A stretch of 64,000 nucleotides of DNA from an uncultured Methanobrevibacter sp. (GCA_900318035.1 ONJC01000001.1:29413-93412); one strand, 5' to 3'; positions 25,586 to 36,494 are shown, counted from the first letter of the stretch. The notes: generated from the sequence alone by a model not told the origin. Made by a program: numbers and translations.

Positions 25586-27298
25586 TTACTTTCCTTTATC
25601 GTAATAATACAAGTGCACTTCTCCATTTTGATATAGGTGGGTGTATGGTTCACCAATTGTTTTATTGTCTTTTGTAATGAAATATGAAACATTATGCTTC
25701 ACCATCTTGTCCGTAAAATTGGAGTCTTCCGATTCCTTTTCACATGACGTGATTCGTTTTTTCAATAGGAATGTCATGTCTCCTCCCCGGTCTGCCCAGA
25801 TTGTCTTGTTCATGTAATCGGGGTCGTGTTCGGTCAGCCATGCTCCAACGGCTTTTTCTTCACTGGCTGCAGTAAAGAAATTTGGGTGCATCTGATTGTC
25901 GAAAGTGTGGGGTTCGTTTGAAAGTGAAAAGACGCCTAAACATAATAGGATTATGCAGACCAGTCCGATCGGCGCTATTATTTTGATTTTTTCAAAGTGT
26001 ACATTTTCCGGTAATCTATCAAGAATCAATTCAATTGATAAAATCATGAAATATGCTGCGGCAGGCAGAATCGGCATGAAATATCTGTCTACCTTGACAT
26101 GGTAATATGTAATGAAGAGGAAGTTAACAACCATCCAGTAAAACATTATGGAATCCAAATTGAAATCATCCATTTCAGCTTTATTCAACAGTTTGTAAAG
26201 CGCCAATAGGGATATTGAGATGATAATTATTGAGGTAACTATTGATACGTTGAGATATGTTACGCGAAATGCTATCAGTGCGATGATGAATATTGCAAGT
26301 TTCAGTATTTTGTTTTCTTTTTTAAATATTTCCCTGTTTTTGCGGCTGAATAATTTTATAAGGTATAATATAATTCCAATTATTAAAATTGCTATTAAAA
26401 TGTTGGATATTATTGAAGGACGCCCTCCGATCCATCTTATTGGGGTGTTTAAAAATGTCCCAGGTTTCAGGGAGTATGGGATGAAACTCTTTGTTCCAAG
26501 ATATATTGGAATATTGTTGATGTAGTATAATACGTTGTTTGGTGTGACAAGGGCGTTATATGTCGAATTCGTAATGTCGCTTCCTTGTGACACGAAAAAC
26601 AGTCCGATGTTCAAATAGCTATAAATTCCAACAAATGCTGCAAATACCAATGCTCCCGCACCAACCCCTACGATTATGTCTTTTATATTTGTTTTGATGT
26701 AATCTATAGGGTTGTCAACCATTAGGAACTGGATTAACATTACCGGAACCATTAATAAAACGGTATATCTTGTGAAAAATCCAAGCATGATTAACGGGAA
26801 GGCAACGTAAAGGAACTTTGTGTTTTTTCTAAATGACAGTATCGTGAAATAGATTGCCCAGATTGACATGCACATTCCCGGAATGTCCAGCATTCCTTTT
26901 GTAACCCATACGATGACTAACGGAAATGTCACAAGAATCATCGAACCTGAAAAGCTTAAAACTTCATTAAATCTTAATCTCAAAAGGAAATACATTCCTA
27001 GCGCTGCAAATATGTAGAAGGAACTGCTTATGGCAATAATTGTAAAATCTGATATGAATCCCATTCTGAAAAATATCGAAGTTATCATCGGAATCAGCGG
27101 AGACAGCCCCTGGGTACTTGTAAGGCCGATATCGTAGCCTGCATAAAATAGGGCGTTATTCAAATAGAAAAATACATCTCTTACATAATAAACTCCGGCT
27201 TTCCCGTCTGTATTGAGCAATATAAATGTAATTGCAATAACTATGGCCAACAGGGAGGATATTGCAATCAAATCTTTTTTATGTTCTTTAAAATTCAT
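25586..27298 (-). CDS. PMT/ArnT-like membrane glycosyltransferase (GT39/GT83 type)
   Basis: A 570-residue polytopic protein with about 11-13 membrane segments and a soluble C-terminal part of about 100 residues. The acidic residue expected in the first extracellular loop lies in YYVRDVFFYLNNALFYAG. The topology matches polyisoprenyl-phosphate sugar transferases that glycosylate proteins or lipids outside the membrane. It is 9 bp upstream of the UbiA gene on the same strand (stop/start side), so the two may share a transcript. The neighbouring nonulosonate genes raise the possibility of a surface-glycan role; donor and acceptor unknown. Confidence 0.8.
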   Translation of the reverse strand: MNFKEHKKDLIAISSLLAIVIAITFILLNTDGKAGVYYVRDVFFYLNNALFYAGYDIGLTSTQGLSPLIPMITSIFFRMGFISDFTIIAISSSFYIFAALGMYFLLRLRFNEVLSFSGSMILVTFPLVIVWVTKGMLDIPGMCMSIWAIYFTILSFRKNTKFLYVAFPLIMLGFFTRYTVLLMVPVMLIQFLMVDNPIDYIKTNIKDIIVGVGAGALVFAAFVGIYSYLNIGLFFVSQGSDITNSTYNALVTPNNVLYYINNIPIYLGTKSFIPYSLKPGTFLNTPIRWIGGRPSIISNILIAILIIGIILYLIKLFSRKNREIFKKENKILKLAIFIIALIAFRVTYLNVSIVTSIIIISISLLALYKLLNKAEMDDFNLDSIMFYWMVVNFLFITYYHVKVDRYFMPILPAAAYFMILSIELILDRLPENVHFEKIKIIAPIGLVCIILLCLGVFSLSNEPHTFDNQMHPNFFTAASEEKAVGAWLTEHDPDYMNKTIWADRGGDMTFLLKKRITSCEKESEDSNFTDKMVKHNVSYFITKDNKTIGEPYTHLYQNGEVHLYYYDKGK

Positions 27299-27307
27299 GT
27301 CTATCTC

Positions 27308-28150
27308 CTAAAATGATCCAAATATGAATGAAACAAATGCTACCAGCATTCCTATTTTCAGATACTTTGAAGCTTTTCCGGCTGTTTGTCTGTCCTGATT
27401 TCTAATAATCAATATTGCAGAGTATAGGAATAGAATTACTGCAATTGCAATAACGATTAAATAATAGAAGCCAAATATGTGATTGTAGTATAATAGTGGG
27501 CATAATGCACAGTCGATTATTATTAGAATGACTGCCAGTATTGCTGTTGGCTTTTCACCGTATAAGATAGGCAATGTCTTTGCACCTTCTGATTTGTCCC
27601 CTTCCATGTCTTCAATGTCTTTTATGAGTTCACGTGCTGTTGTCATTACAAATGCGAAAAATCCCAGATATATTGATGTTAATATTATTGTTGGATTGTT
27701 TATTGCAAATCCTCCGAACACAAAGCCGAATCCGGTCATGAATCCCACAGTCAGATTTCCAATCAGGGGTGTTGATTTTAATTTGCATGCATACAAATAA
27801 AGAACAACGTCCGCAATTAAAACGATGGCAAACGGAATCCAATTGCTGGTTAAAAAACTTATCAGGAATCCGCATATGGTTCCAAGTAAAAAAAGCAGAT
27901 ATCCGTAGTTTCGCCCTGCCTTAAGTGAAATCCTTCCGGAGGGAATTGGTCTTTCAGGCTTATTGATCAAATCAATATTATAATCAAAATAGTCATTTAT
28001 CACATTTCCTGCAGCAGTTTCAAAAAATACTGCAAGCATTGCAAGTATTATGGGTAGCGTAAAGCTTCTGTCAATTATAGCCACTAAAACTATGGCTATT
28101 GCCCCCATTAATGCATTTCCTGGTCTCAATATCTCAATATATGGATTCAT
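27308..28150 (-). CDS. UbiA prenyltransferase, probable digeranylgeranylglyceryl phosphate synthase
   Basis: A 280-residue integral membrane prenyltransferase that adds the second geranylgeranyl chain to form DGGGP, the core archaeal ether lipid. The two Asp-rich Mg-binding motifs are NDYFDYNID (about 51-59) and DIEDMEGD (about 184-191). About eight to nine membrane helices follow the UbiA pattern. Start ATG 28150 with AGGAG upstream. The next gene on the opposite strand, inositol-1-phosphate synthase, also feeds archaeal polar lipid synthesis. Confidence 0.9.
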   Translation of the reverse strand: MNPYIEILRPGNALMGAIAIVLVAIIDRSFTLPIILAMLAVFFETAAGNVINDYFDYNIDLINKPERPIPSGRISLKAGRNYGYLLFLLGTICGFLISFLTSNWIPFAIVLIADVVLYLYACKLKSTPLIGNLTVGFMTGFGFVFGGFAINNPTIILTSIYLGFFAFVMTTARELIKDIEDMEGDKSEGAKTLPILYGEKPTAILAVILIIIDCALCPLLYYNHIFGFYYLIVIAIAVILFLYSAILIIRNQDRQTAGKASKYLKIGMLVAFVSFIFGSF

Positions 28151-28320
28151 TTTTTTCTCCTAACAACTAATCTTTTAAACTATATACAATAATTTTTAGT
28201 AATTTTATTAATTATAGTTTGGCAATATCCGGAAAATTAAGATAATTTTATTAAGTATTATAAGCATAAATTAAATTATTAATGAATTTTATTTATTTAA
28301 TTAATTAGCTGGTGTTAAAT

Positions 28321-29415
<1,095 letters not shown>

Positions 29416-29580
29416 CCTTTCAATTTTTTCATTTTAACTTTTTTTTTAAATATTTTTTCAGCCTCTTTTTTTTCTCGTTAAAGTTTTTTATATTATCAAT
29501 TTATATAATACAAAAAACATATATTATAGTTGGATATTTTAAGATTATTTATAATTAAAAATTAAAAGAGGTGTAATAGA

Positions 29581-31302
29581 ATGGCAAAAGTGAGATTTAC
29601 AGAAACAGCACTTCGTGATGCTCACCAATCTTTGCTTGCAACTAGAATGAGAACCAGAGACATGATTCCTATTGCCGAGGAGATGGATAATGTAGGATAT
29701 TTCTCTGTTGAAGCTTGGGGTGGAGCTACTTTTGATACTTGTATTAGATATTTAAACGAAGATCCATGGGAAAGATTAAGACAGTTAAAATCTGAATTTA
29801 ACAAAACTCCTATTCAAATGCTTTTGAGGGGACAGAATTTAGTAGGTTACAAACACTATCCTGATGATGTGGTAACCAAATTCGTTGAAAAGTCTTATGA
29901 AAACGGTGTTGACATTTTTAGAATTTTTGATGCGTTAAATGATGTAAGAAACATGGAAAAAGCAATTAAAGTAGCTAAAGACCAGGGGGCACATGTGCAG
30001 GGAACTATTAGTTACACTATAAGTCCTGTGCATACATTGGATGATTTCGTAAATCTTGCAAAAGACCTTGAAGCACTTGATTGTGATTCCGTTGCCATTA
30101 AGGACATGGCGGGATTGATAACTCCTGCAGCTGCTTATGACCTGGTTTCTGCATTAAAAGAAGAAACTGATTTGCTTGTCGATTTGCACTGTCACTGTAC
30201 AAGTGGTATGACTCCAATAAGCTATTATGCCGCATGTCAGGCAGGTGTTGATATTCTGGATACTGCAATTTCACCTCTCGCTTGGGGAACAAGTCAACCG
30301 CCTACCGAAAGTATTGTTGCAGCTCTTCAAGGAACCGAGTTTGATACAGGTCTTGACTTAAACTTATTGACTCACATTAAAAAATACTTTGAAGATATTA
30401 AAGATAAATATCACTGTATTTTGGATCCGATTTCTGAAAGTGTTGATACTGATGTATTGTTATACCAAATCCCTGGCGGAATGCTTTCAAACCTTATTTC
30501 ACAGCTAAAAGAACAAGGCGCTATTGACAGGTACAATGATGTTTTGGATGAAATGCCTAGGGTCAGAAAAGACATGGGATATCCTCCTCTTGTAACTCCA
30601 ACAAGTCAGATTGTAGGTATTCAATCTGTAATGAATGTATTGGGTGGAGAAAGATATAAGACAGTGTCAAATGAAGTAAAAGAATACATGAAAGGAATGT
30701 ACGGCAAATCACCTGCTCCAGTGGACCCTAAAATATCCGAAGAAATCATTGGAGATGAAGAGGTAATTACCTGCAGGCCTGCAGATTTGATTGAACCGGA
30801 ATTTGACAAATTCAAGAGTGAAGGTGAAGAAAAAGGTTTTGTCAAATCTGATGAAGACGCGTTAACTTATGCGTTATATCCTCAAATTGCTCCAAGATTC
30901 CTTAAAGGAGAAACTGAAGAGGAAAAAATGTGTGTCCATATCGACGATGATGATGACGACATTAATGTCGAAGAGGTCATTCCAACAGAATACACAGTTG
31001 ATGTTGATGGAGACATTTTCGAAGTGACAATATTGCCTACCGGAGTAGTCGAAGACGATGATGACGACGATGTTGAATATGATCCGGATACAGTATTTTC
31101 CGCAATGCAGGGTATGGTAATCAAACTCTCAGTGGAAGTTGGCGATACTGTTGCTGTAGGCGACCCGATTTGTGTCATGGAAGCCATGAAAATGGAAAAC
31201 AACATTGAAGCGGAAAAAGCAGGTGTTGTCACAGAAATTCTCGTAGAGCCTGGTGACGCAGTTGCCGTCGGTGAAGGATTGATGGTTATCAAACCTCAAT
31301 AA
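29581..31302 (+). CDS. pycB: Pyruvate carboxylase subunit B (carboxyltransferase plus biotin carrier)
   Basis: It transfers CO2 from carboxybiotin to pyruvate, making oxaloacetate for the incomplete reductive TCA route. It has 573 residues. The carboxyltransferase barrel opens with FTETALRDAHQSLLATRMRT and contains LVDLHCHCTSGM. The biotinyl domain carries VMEAMKMENN near the C-terminus (biotin Lys). Between them, two runs of Asp (HIDDDDDD and VVEDDDDDDVEY) replace the usual Pro/Ala-rich linker. Start ATG 29581 with AGAGGTG upstream. PycA is not in the window. A T-rich tract (31303-31340) after the stop may end transcription. Confidence 0.95.
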   Translation: MAKVRFTETALRDAHQSLLATRMRTRDMIPIAEEMDNVGYFSVEAWGGATFDTCIRYLNEDPWERLRQLKSEFNKTPIQMLLRGQNLVGYKHYPDDVVTKFVEKSYENGVDIFRIFDALNDVRNMEKAIKVAKDQGAHVQGTISYTISPVHTLDDFVNLAKDLEALDCDSVAIKDMAGLITPAAAYDLVSALKEETDLLVDLHCHCTSGMTPISYYAACQAGVDILDTAISPLAWGTSQPPTESIVAALQGTEFDTGLDLNLLTHIKKYFEDIKDKYHCILDPISESVDTDVLLYQIPGGMLSNLISQLKEQGAIDRYNDVLDEMPRVRKDMGYPPLVTPTSQIVGIQSVMNVLGGERYKTVSNEVKEYMKGMYGKSPAPVDPKISEEIIGDEEVITCRPADLIEPEFDKFKSEGEEKGFVKSDEDALTYALYPQIAPRFLKGETEEEKMCVHIDDDDDDINVEEVIPTEYTVDVDGDIFEVTILPTGVVEDDDDDDVEYDPDTVFSAMQGMVIKLSVEVGDTVAVGDPICVMEAMKMENNIEAEKAGVVTEILVEPGDAVAVGEGLMVIKPQ

Positions 31303-31348
31303 TCCTTTTTACTTCTTTTTTTTTTAACTATTTTTTTTAAGTGATATT

Positions 31349-32347
31349 ATGAAAGATATTTTTGATGAATGCCAGTTCGCCAATTTCAAACTCAAAAGCA
31401 GAATTGTCAGAACAGGCACCTGGGAAACAGAAACCGAAGAAGGCGGATTTTTAACTTCCGACATTTTTGACAGATATGAAAAAATCGCATCAAGCGGCAC
31501 AGGTTTGATAGTCTCTGAAATATTCGCCCTTGACCGCAAAGACAGATTTTTCCCATATTCAACAAACATGAACTACAGGGGATTCATGAAAGATTATCAG
31601 ACAGTCACAGGTATTGTTCATGAATATGGTGTTCCAATATTGGGTCAGCTGGCGTTTTTCTATTATGATGACGGTGAAAATCAAAAGGTGGAAGCTAATG
31701 ACATCTCCCAGGAGGGCATCAGAAAACTCCAGGCCGAGGTCATCATGGCCGCTAAAAAATTATCATTTGCCGGTTTTGACGGAATCCAGATTAATATGGG
31801 AAATAATTTTTACCTTGCCCGCTTTATGAACCCTTATTTCAATCAGCGGGATGATAAATATGGTGGAAATACAGAAAACCGTGTAAGAATTTCATCAGAA
31901 ATCATTAAAGTCATAAAAAAGACAATGGATATGCATGTAAGCTGCAGAATCAATCCGTGGGATGTAAGAAAAGGAGGAATGACTACAGATGAAAGCATAG
32001 CTATTGCCAAAGAACTTGAAAAGGCAGGTGCAGACAGCATTCAATTGACTGCACGTACAATATCTCAAATCTATGATAAGGGTGTAAAGCATCCGTTTTT
32101 AGTTTATGCCGATGATTTGATTGATGCGGTTGACATTCCTGTGGTTTTAGGAGGGTCATTACGTGAAATGGCTAAAATCAATGATGTGCTGAACAATTCC
32201 AATGTTGAATTCGTGTCCATGTCCAAACCGTTTGTGGCTCAGGCCGACTTTTTGGCCGACTGGAAAGCCAATGGTGAAGGTGTGGCAATATGTCAAAGCT
32301 GCAACAACTGCTATTCCAAAAAGACCAGTACCTGCTTTAAGTATTAA
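31349..32347 (+). CDS. Old Yellow Enzyme-family flavin oxidoreductase with Cys-rich C-terminus
   Basis: A 332-residue FMN-dependent TIM-barrel reductase. The N-terminus ANFKLKSRIVRTGTWE matches the flavin-binding start; later MNPYFNQRDDKYGGNTENRVRI is the strongly conserved block (DDKYGGS...NR) of this family. The end carries CQSCNNCYSKKTSTC, which resembles the 4Fe-4S ligand set of the 2,4-dienoyl-CoA reductase branch, but the additional domains of those larger enzymes are missing. Start ATG 31349 with GTGAT upstream. Substrate (an unsaturated ketone or enoyl compound) unknown. Confidence 0.87.
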   Translation: MKDIFDECQFANFKLKSRIVRTGTWETETEEGGFLTSDIFDRYEKIASSGTGLIVSEIFALDRKDRFFPYSTNMNYRGFMKDYQTVTGIVHEYGVPILGQLAFFYYDDGENQKVEANDISQEGIRKLQAEVIMAAKKLSFAGFDGIQINMGNNFYLARFMNPYFNQRDDKYGGNTENRVRISSEIIKVIKKTMDMHVSCRINPWDVRKGGMTTDESIAIAKELEKAGADSIQLTARTISQIYDKGVKHPFLVYADDLIDAVDIPVVLGGSLREMAKINDVLNNSNVEFVSMSKPFVAQADFLADWKANGEGVAICQSCNNCYSKKTSTCFKY

Positions 32348-32442
32348 TCCATTAATTTTACTTTTCCCCATAGTTGTCGCAACTGTTATATTATAGTTGA
32401 ATATAATATCTATCTGTTGAATAAAAATCTGGTGTAGGATAT

Positions 32443-33399
32443 ATGAATTTTAAGAAAACTTTCCTGGCTATATGCTTGATTGTCTGTCTGTTTGTGATGG
32501 CAGGCATATGTGCAAGTGCTGTAAATCAAGCGGATTTTGATTCAGATTTTAATAAATCTAATTCCAAATGTGCTTCTTTCATTATTCAGGAAGAAAATGG
32601 GACTGTTTTTGCTTTTAGACAGGATGCTCCAGCCGATGAAGATGGGGTGGTTATTCACAATGATACATTGGGCGATTTGGAAGTGATTGTGCAGGAGATT
32701 AATGCTCCCGACTCTCATTTCATTCATTCGATTATCACTCAGGACGGATGGGTTTTCAGCCATGGCGGGGATTCATCAAATGATAGTGATGTTCAGACTA
32801 TAGAAAGTATTGCCGGTGAAATGCTTGTCTCCAAGAAAATTTCATCAAATTCCCTAGGCCAGATTCAAAAAATCTTCCAAAAATATAATTATAGTCATTT
32901 TCTAATCAAGGCTCCTGATGGAAGGTATGGTGTTGTTTTTAGTGAAAATTACACATTGGGGAATTTAAATCAGGGAGAATATTTGGTTGTTCCAAATGAA
33001 TATGCCGGTTTTCGCAATGGGAATTTAAGCAATTATTCAAAAGACCCTGTTGATGCAATTATTGATATTTGTTCTTATGAAGATTCCGGTTGGAACAGGC
33101 GTAATGTTTATACTTATGATTATAATGTACATGATGACTCTAATGGGCAAAAATCGGAGGTTGATGTTTATGTTACTAATGATAATGGTCATAATGTAGG
33201 TTTAAACACTTCAGAAATCGTAACCTATTGCTATTTTAACGATAAGTTCTATCCGGCATCTGCAATTCCTGAAAATCCAGACAAATTGCACATCGGAAAT
33301 TACACTTTTGAAAATCAATCCTTTAATCCTTTCTTGGAAGTTTTCAGGAATCTGAATAATGCATTGGTCAACATCAATTCACCATATGCTATGAACTGA
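32443..33399 (+). CDS. Secreted protein of unknown function
   Basis: A 318-residue exported protein. A signal peptide is clear (MNFKKTFLAICLIVCLFVM..., cleavage likely after ASA). No anchor or LPXTG-like signal is seen at the C-terminus. The middle contains HFLIKAPDGRYGVVFSEN and EYLVVPNEYAGFRNGN, a pattern I have seen in Methanobrevibacter exported proteins but cannot name. Start ATG 32443 with GGTGTAGG upstream, after an AT-rich promoter-like stretch. Not in an operon. Confidence 0.7.
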   Translation: MNFKKTFLAICLIVCLFVMAGICASAVNQADFDSDFNKSNSKCASFIIQEENGTVFAFRQDAPADEDGVVIHNDTLGDLEVIVQEINAPDSHFIHSIITQDGWVFSHGGDSSNDSDVQTIESIAGEMLVSKKISSNSLGQIQKIFQKYNYSHFLIKAPDGRYGVVFSENYTLGNLNQGEYLVVPNEYAGFRNGNLSNYSKDPVDAIIDICSYEDSGWNRRNVYTYDYNVHDDSNGQKSEVDVYVTNDNGHNVGLNTSEIVTYCYFNDKFYPASAIPENPDKLHIGNYTFENQSFNPFLEVFRNLNNALVNINSPYAMN

Positions 33400-33419
33400 A
33401 CTGTAACTTCGTATTTTTT

Positions 33420-33743
33420 TTAATGTTTTTTACGTTTTTTCTTTGGAGCTGGAAGCTCTTCATACATAGCTTCAAACAAATCTCTTAAAAATTCCTTGTC
33501 TTCCACATTGTCAACAAGCACCATTTCCTTTGCGCCTTCATACGGCAATTCCATATTCGCTTCAGGCATCATTTCCATTGCTGATTTCACTGGTTTTACA
33601 AGAAAGCGGTCGTCGTAGATGCCGCCCACAATCTTTCCGCGATAGTAGATTATGTACTCCCCCATCATGGCACGCTGGGTTATGTCATCCAGATTTGATA
33701 GCTGTTCTAAGATGTATTCGAGATATTCCTTACTTGATGTCAT
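33420..33743 (-). CDS. TfoX N-terminal-domain protein
   Basis: A 107-residue single-domain protein of the TfoX_N family. Diagnostic parts are MMGEYIIYYRGKIVGGIYDDRFLVKPV and ELPYEGAKEMVLVDNVED. In gamma-proteobacteria TfoX regulates competence, but stand-alone archaeal members have no known role. A Lys-rich tail (PKKKRKKH) is present. Start ATG 33743 with GGAGTGAT upstream. It follows the secreted protein gene 33763-34362 by 19 bp on the same strand. Confidence 0.85.
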   Translation of the reverse strand: MTSSKEYLEYILEQLSNLDDITQRAMMGEYIIYYRGKIVGGIYDDRFLVKPVKSAMEMMPEANMELPYEGAKEMVLVDNVEDKEFLRDLFEAMYEELPAPKKKRKKH

Positions 33744-33762
33744 CGAATCACTCCATAATCAG

Positions 33763-34362
33763 TTATCTGTTGTAATATGTTAATAATATTTCCTTTAATC
33801 TGGTGTCGTCAGGTTTTTGTTGGTTAACTTGGGAGTTGTATTTCGCTTCAAGATAATTATATTCGCTGTCTTTGTTTAACTGGTCTTTTTTCAGCTCCTT
33901 GTATATATCGACTGATTTGTCCAGTGCACCATAAAATGCATCATCGTCTATTTTGCTTTTAGGTGTATTTTTAATTAGCTTTTCAATATCTCTGTCAATT
34001 TGCGAGCCCGTCCAACTTATTTCGTAGACTGACTCTCCGGATGCGAAATATGCATGTGAGTGATTCTCGTTTACGTATTGATTATACTGGCAGTAATGTC
34101 TGACGGGATGGCCGGCAATGTTTGAATCCTCACTAAAATCCTTTTCAGCTGCCCAAAGTCCGATAGCATTGATTGGATTGTCGTCAATGCATCTGATTGA
34201 GAAGACATTGTCCAATTCATATCCTCTGTTTTTCTCTTCGCCTCCCTGATATTTTTCGGGAAGTTCAAAGTCAATGCCGTTAATGTTCACATGGGAGTTG
34301 CTTGCATATGCACAGCCCATAATCAGTAGGCCAACTGTTAAAATGATGAATATTTTTTTCAT
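33763..34362 (-). CDS. Small secreted protein, related in layout to 961-1515
   Basis: 199 residues. A signal peptide begins MKKIFIILTVGLLIMGCAYA and is followed by a mature domain that starts VNINGIDFELPEKYQGG. The mature part alternates short strands and a C-terminal charged helix (LDKSVDIYKELKKDQLN). The single Cys in the signal peptide (MGCAYA) could suggest a lipobox, but the context is weak. The start ATG 34362 has TGAGGA upstream; the GTG four codons earlier is inside that site. Function unknown. Organisation and signal peptide resemble the Tyr/Asp-rich protein at 961-1515. Confidence 0.7.
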   Translation of the reverse strand: MKKIFIILTVGLLIMGCAYASNSHVNINGIDFELPEKYQGGEEKNRGYELDNVFSIRCIDDNPINAIGLWAAEKDFSEDSNIAGHPVRHYCQYNQYVNENHSHAYFASGESVYEISWTGSQIDRDIEKLIKNTPKSKIDDDAFYGALDKSVDIYKELKKDQLNKDSEYNYLEAKYNSQVNQQKPDDTRLKEILLTYYNR

Positions 34363-34397
34363 ATTTTTCCTCACTTAAACATTGGTTATACACAAAC

Positions 34398-34407
34398 TTA
34401 AATATAT
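34398..34407 (+). promoter_or_regulatory. TATA box for the M48 protease gene (leaderless promoter)
   Basis: TTAAATATAT is centred about 27 bp before ATG 34430. No ribosome binding site precedes the ATG, so transcription probably begins at or near the start codon. A TGTTAATAACA palindrome lies between them (34409-34419). Confidence 0.5.
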
Positions 34408-34429
34408 TGTTAATAACATATTACTAAAT

Positions 34430-35443
34430 ATGGCAAAAGATGATAGGAGCAGTATTAATCCATTCACGGGAAAGTCTCATTTTGATATTGTAAATGATGA
34501 CAAATTCCTTGAAGAGTCATACAACGAGTATTATAATATGGTCAGCAGAGCACAACTTCTAGACAATACTCCTAATGGTCAAATCGTTAGAAATGTCGCC
34601 ATTAGACTGATTCAGGCGGTAGAGCAGTATCTGGCTGAAATTGGTCGAAGCGATTATACTGCGGATTATTATGATTGGGATTTTCATCTGGTTGCTGATG
34701 ATACGATTAACGCTTTTTGTATGCCTGGTGGTAAGATTGTGATGTTTTCAGGTATTCTTTCTGTTGCAAATACTGAAGAGAAAGTGGCATTTATTTTAGG
34801 CCATGAAATGGCTCATGCCCTTCTTGACCATTCAAGAACACGCATGAGTGCCCAAAATGCTCAAAATGCAATCACTTCGGCTGCATGGATTGGAAGTTTT
34901 GCACTTGACCTTTTCGGGATGGGTGAAATCGGAGGGCTTGCAAGAGCCGCCACCAATGCGGCCAGCATAGGTTCCCAGTATTTTTTATTGAATCCATGGG
35001 GAAGGGATCAGGAACTTGAAGCGGATAAGCTGGGTATGATGATAATTCATTGGGCCGGTTATGACATTTCTTCAATTCCTGCGTTTTGGCAGTCAATGGC
35101 CGGAGGAAATCCTAATAGTCATGATTTTTTCTCAACTCATCCTGCGGATTCAAAAAGAATAGCTGTCATGAACGAACTGATTCATGAAATAGAAAATCAG
35201 AAAGATTTCCATTCATCGCCGGTTTTAAGCGATGTACCCAAACCGAAGGAAGAATTTGAGACTTCTCATTTGAATGGGATGAATAGTAAATATTGTCAAA
35301 GCTGTGGCGCCAGGATGGAGAGTGACGCTAAATTCTGCACTAATTGCGGTGCCAAATTTGATGTGGAACTTAAATGTCCAAAGTGCGGCGCTTCAGTTGC
35401 TGAAGGAGATAAATTCTGTACAAATTGCGGATATAAACTTTAA
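34430..35443 (+). CDS. M48-family metalloprotease with C-terminal double zinc ribbon
   Basis: A 337-residue protein. The catalytic zinc site is HEMAH (in LGHEMAHALLDH) with the third ligand in ELEAD (QELEADKLG), as in M48/Oma1/BepA-type peptidases. No signal peptide or clear membrane helix is seen, so it may act in the cytoplasm or be recruited to membranes. The C-terminus holds two zinc ribbons: CQSCGARMESDAKFCTNCG and CPKCGASVAEGDKFCTNCG. The start was set at ATG 34430, since the upstream in-frame codons lie in the promoter. The next gene, a winged-helix protein, starts 11 bp after the stop, with its GGAGG overlapping the stop region. Confidence 0.88.
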   Translation: MAKDDRSSINPFTGKSHFDIVNDDKFLEESYNEYYNMVSRAQLLDNTPNGQIVRNVAIRLIQAVEQYLAEIGRSDYTADYYDWDFHLVADDTINAFCMPGGKIVMFSGILSVANTEEKVAFILGHEMAHALLDHSRTRMSAQNAQNAITSAAWIGSFALDLFGMGEIGGLARAATNAASIGSQYFLLNPWGRDQELEADKLGMMIIHWAGYDISSIPAFWQSMAGGNPNSHDFFSTHPADSKRIAVMNELIHEIENQKDFHSSPVLSDVPKPKEEFETSHLNGMNSKYCQSCGARMESDAKFCTNCGAKFDVELKCPKCGASVAEGDKFCTNCGYKL

Positions 35444-35454
35444 TGGAGGATAAT

Positions 35455-35751
35455 ATGGCTGATAAGGAAAATAAAACTGAAGAAGATGAAGTTATGGAAT
35501 ATGATGACCTTGTTAAATTTATCAATAAGTCATCTTATAGGGTAAATGTATTAAAGGATTTGTCTGACGGGGATGTTAAGATGCCGAGGGATATTGCTGT
35601 TGACTGCAATATTCTGCCGAATCACATTTCAAATGTTTTAACCCAACTGAGGGAACTGGACCTTTTGGAATGCATCAATCCCGAATACAGGAAAGGCCGC
35701 CTTTATCGCCTTACCGATGACGGTAAAAACATTATTAAAGACCTGAAATAA
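35455..35751 (+). CDS. Winged-helix regulator (ArsR/MarR-like)
   Basis: A 98-residue DNA-binding protein. The winged helix spans residues ~25-95: YRVNVLKDLSDGDVKMPRDIAVDC, recognition helix LPNHISNVLTQLRELDLLECI, and wing RLYRLTDDGKNII. No ligand or metal site is evident. Start ATG 35455 with GGAGG at -9. It is co-transcribed with the M48 protease, suggesting they work in one regulatory unit or the regulator controls the protease. Confidence 0.83.
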   Translation: MADKENKTEEDEVMEYDDLVKFINKSSYRVNVLKDLSDGDVKMPRDIAVDCNILPNHISNVLTQLRELDLLECINPEYRKGRLYRLTDDGKNIIKDLK

Positions 35752-35879
35752 ATTTTCATCTTTTTCATTTTCCGAAACCTTTATATAACATCAATGTTAA
35801 TATAATGTGTGTAAGTTAATAACATTTTATTAACAAAGCCACTTTTAAACTATAAAAAAATTTCGGGAAGTGAAAAACC

Positions 35880-36494
35880 ATGACTGATTTACCACCAGCT
35901 GATGAAAATTTGGATTTGATATTTTTAATTGATAGAAGCGGATCAATGTACGGCTCCGAAGACGACACTATCGGAGGATTCAATTCATTCATTGAAAAGG
36001 AAAAAGCAAAAGAAGAAAATACCACAGTAACAACAATCCTTTTTGACCATGAATATGAGCTGCTCTACAAAAGAAAACCTATTGACGATGTGGATAATCT
36101 GACAAGGGAAACATATTACGTTAGGGGATCTACTGCCCTTCTTGATGCAATCGGAAAAACAATAACAACTCTTGACAGGCAAATAAACAACAAGGTATTG
36201 TTTGTCATAATGACTGACGGTATGGAAAACTCCTCAGTTGAATTCTCAAAATCTCAAATCAGGAACATGATTGAAAATCACAAATGGGAATTCATATTCA
36301 TCGGTGCAGATATCGATTCATATTCCGAAGCAAGCCGCATTGGTATCAGAGGCACACATACTGCCAACTATAAAAAATCAAGAAGGGGCCTTGAAGACGC
36401 ATACACATCTGTTGAGAAGGCTTCCTATTGTTTAAGAAATAATGTGTCCCTGGATGATGCAAACTGGAAGGAAGACTTGGAAAAATATGATTAA
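35880..36494 (+). CDS. von Willebrand factor A (VWA) domain protein
   Basis: A 204-residue cytoplasmic protein made of one VWA domain. The metal-ion-dependent adhesion site is complete: DRSGSM (about residues 18-23), the Thr in GSTALLDAI, and Asp in MTDGMEN. VWA proteins mediate protein interactions, often with a partner AAA ATPase; none is adjacent here. Upstream is a promoter-like region with TTTATATAACATCAATGTTAATAT. The 3' end overlaps the convergent queC gene by 4 bp. Confidence 0.85.
   Translation: MTDLPPADENLDLIFLIDRSGSMYGSEDDTIGGFNSFIEKEKAKEENTTVTTILFDHEYELLYKRKPIDDVDNLTRETYYVRGSTALLDAIGKTITTLDRQINNKVLFVIMTDGMENSSVEFSKSQIRNMIENHKWEFIFIGADIDSYSEASRIGIRGTHTANYKKSRRGLEDAYTSVEKASYCLRNNVSLDDANWKEDLEKYD

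Noticed and set aside
30882..31292. Long Ser/Thr-rich minus-strand frame opposite the end of pycB
   Set aside because: Shadow of the Asp-rich linker and biotinyl domain; no ribosome binding site, and pycB is certain.
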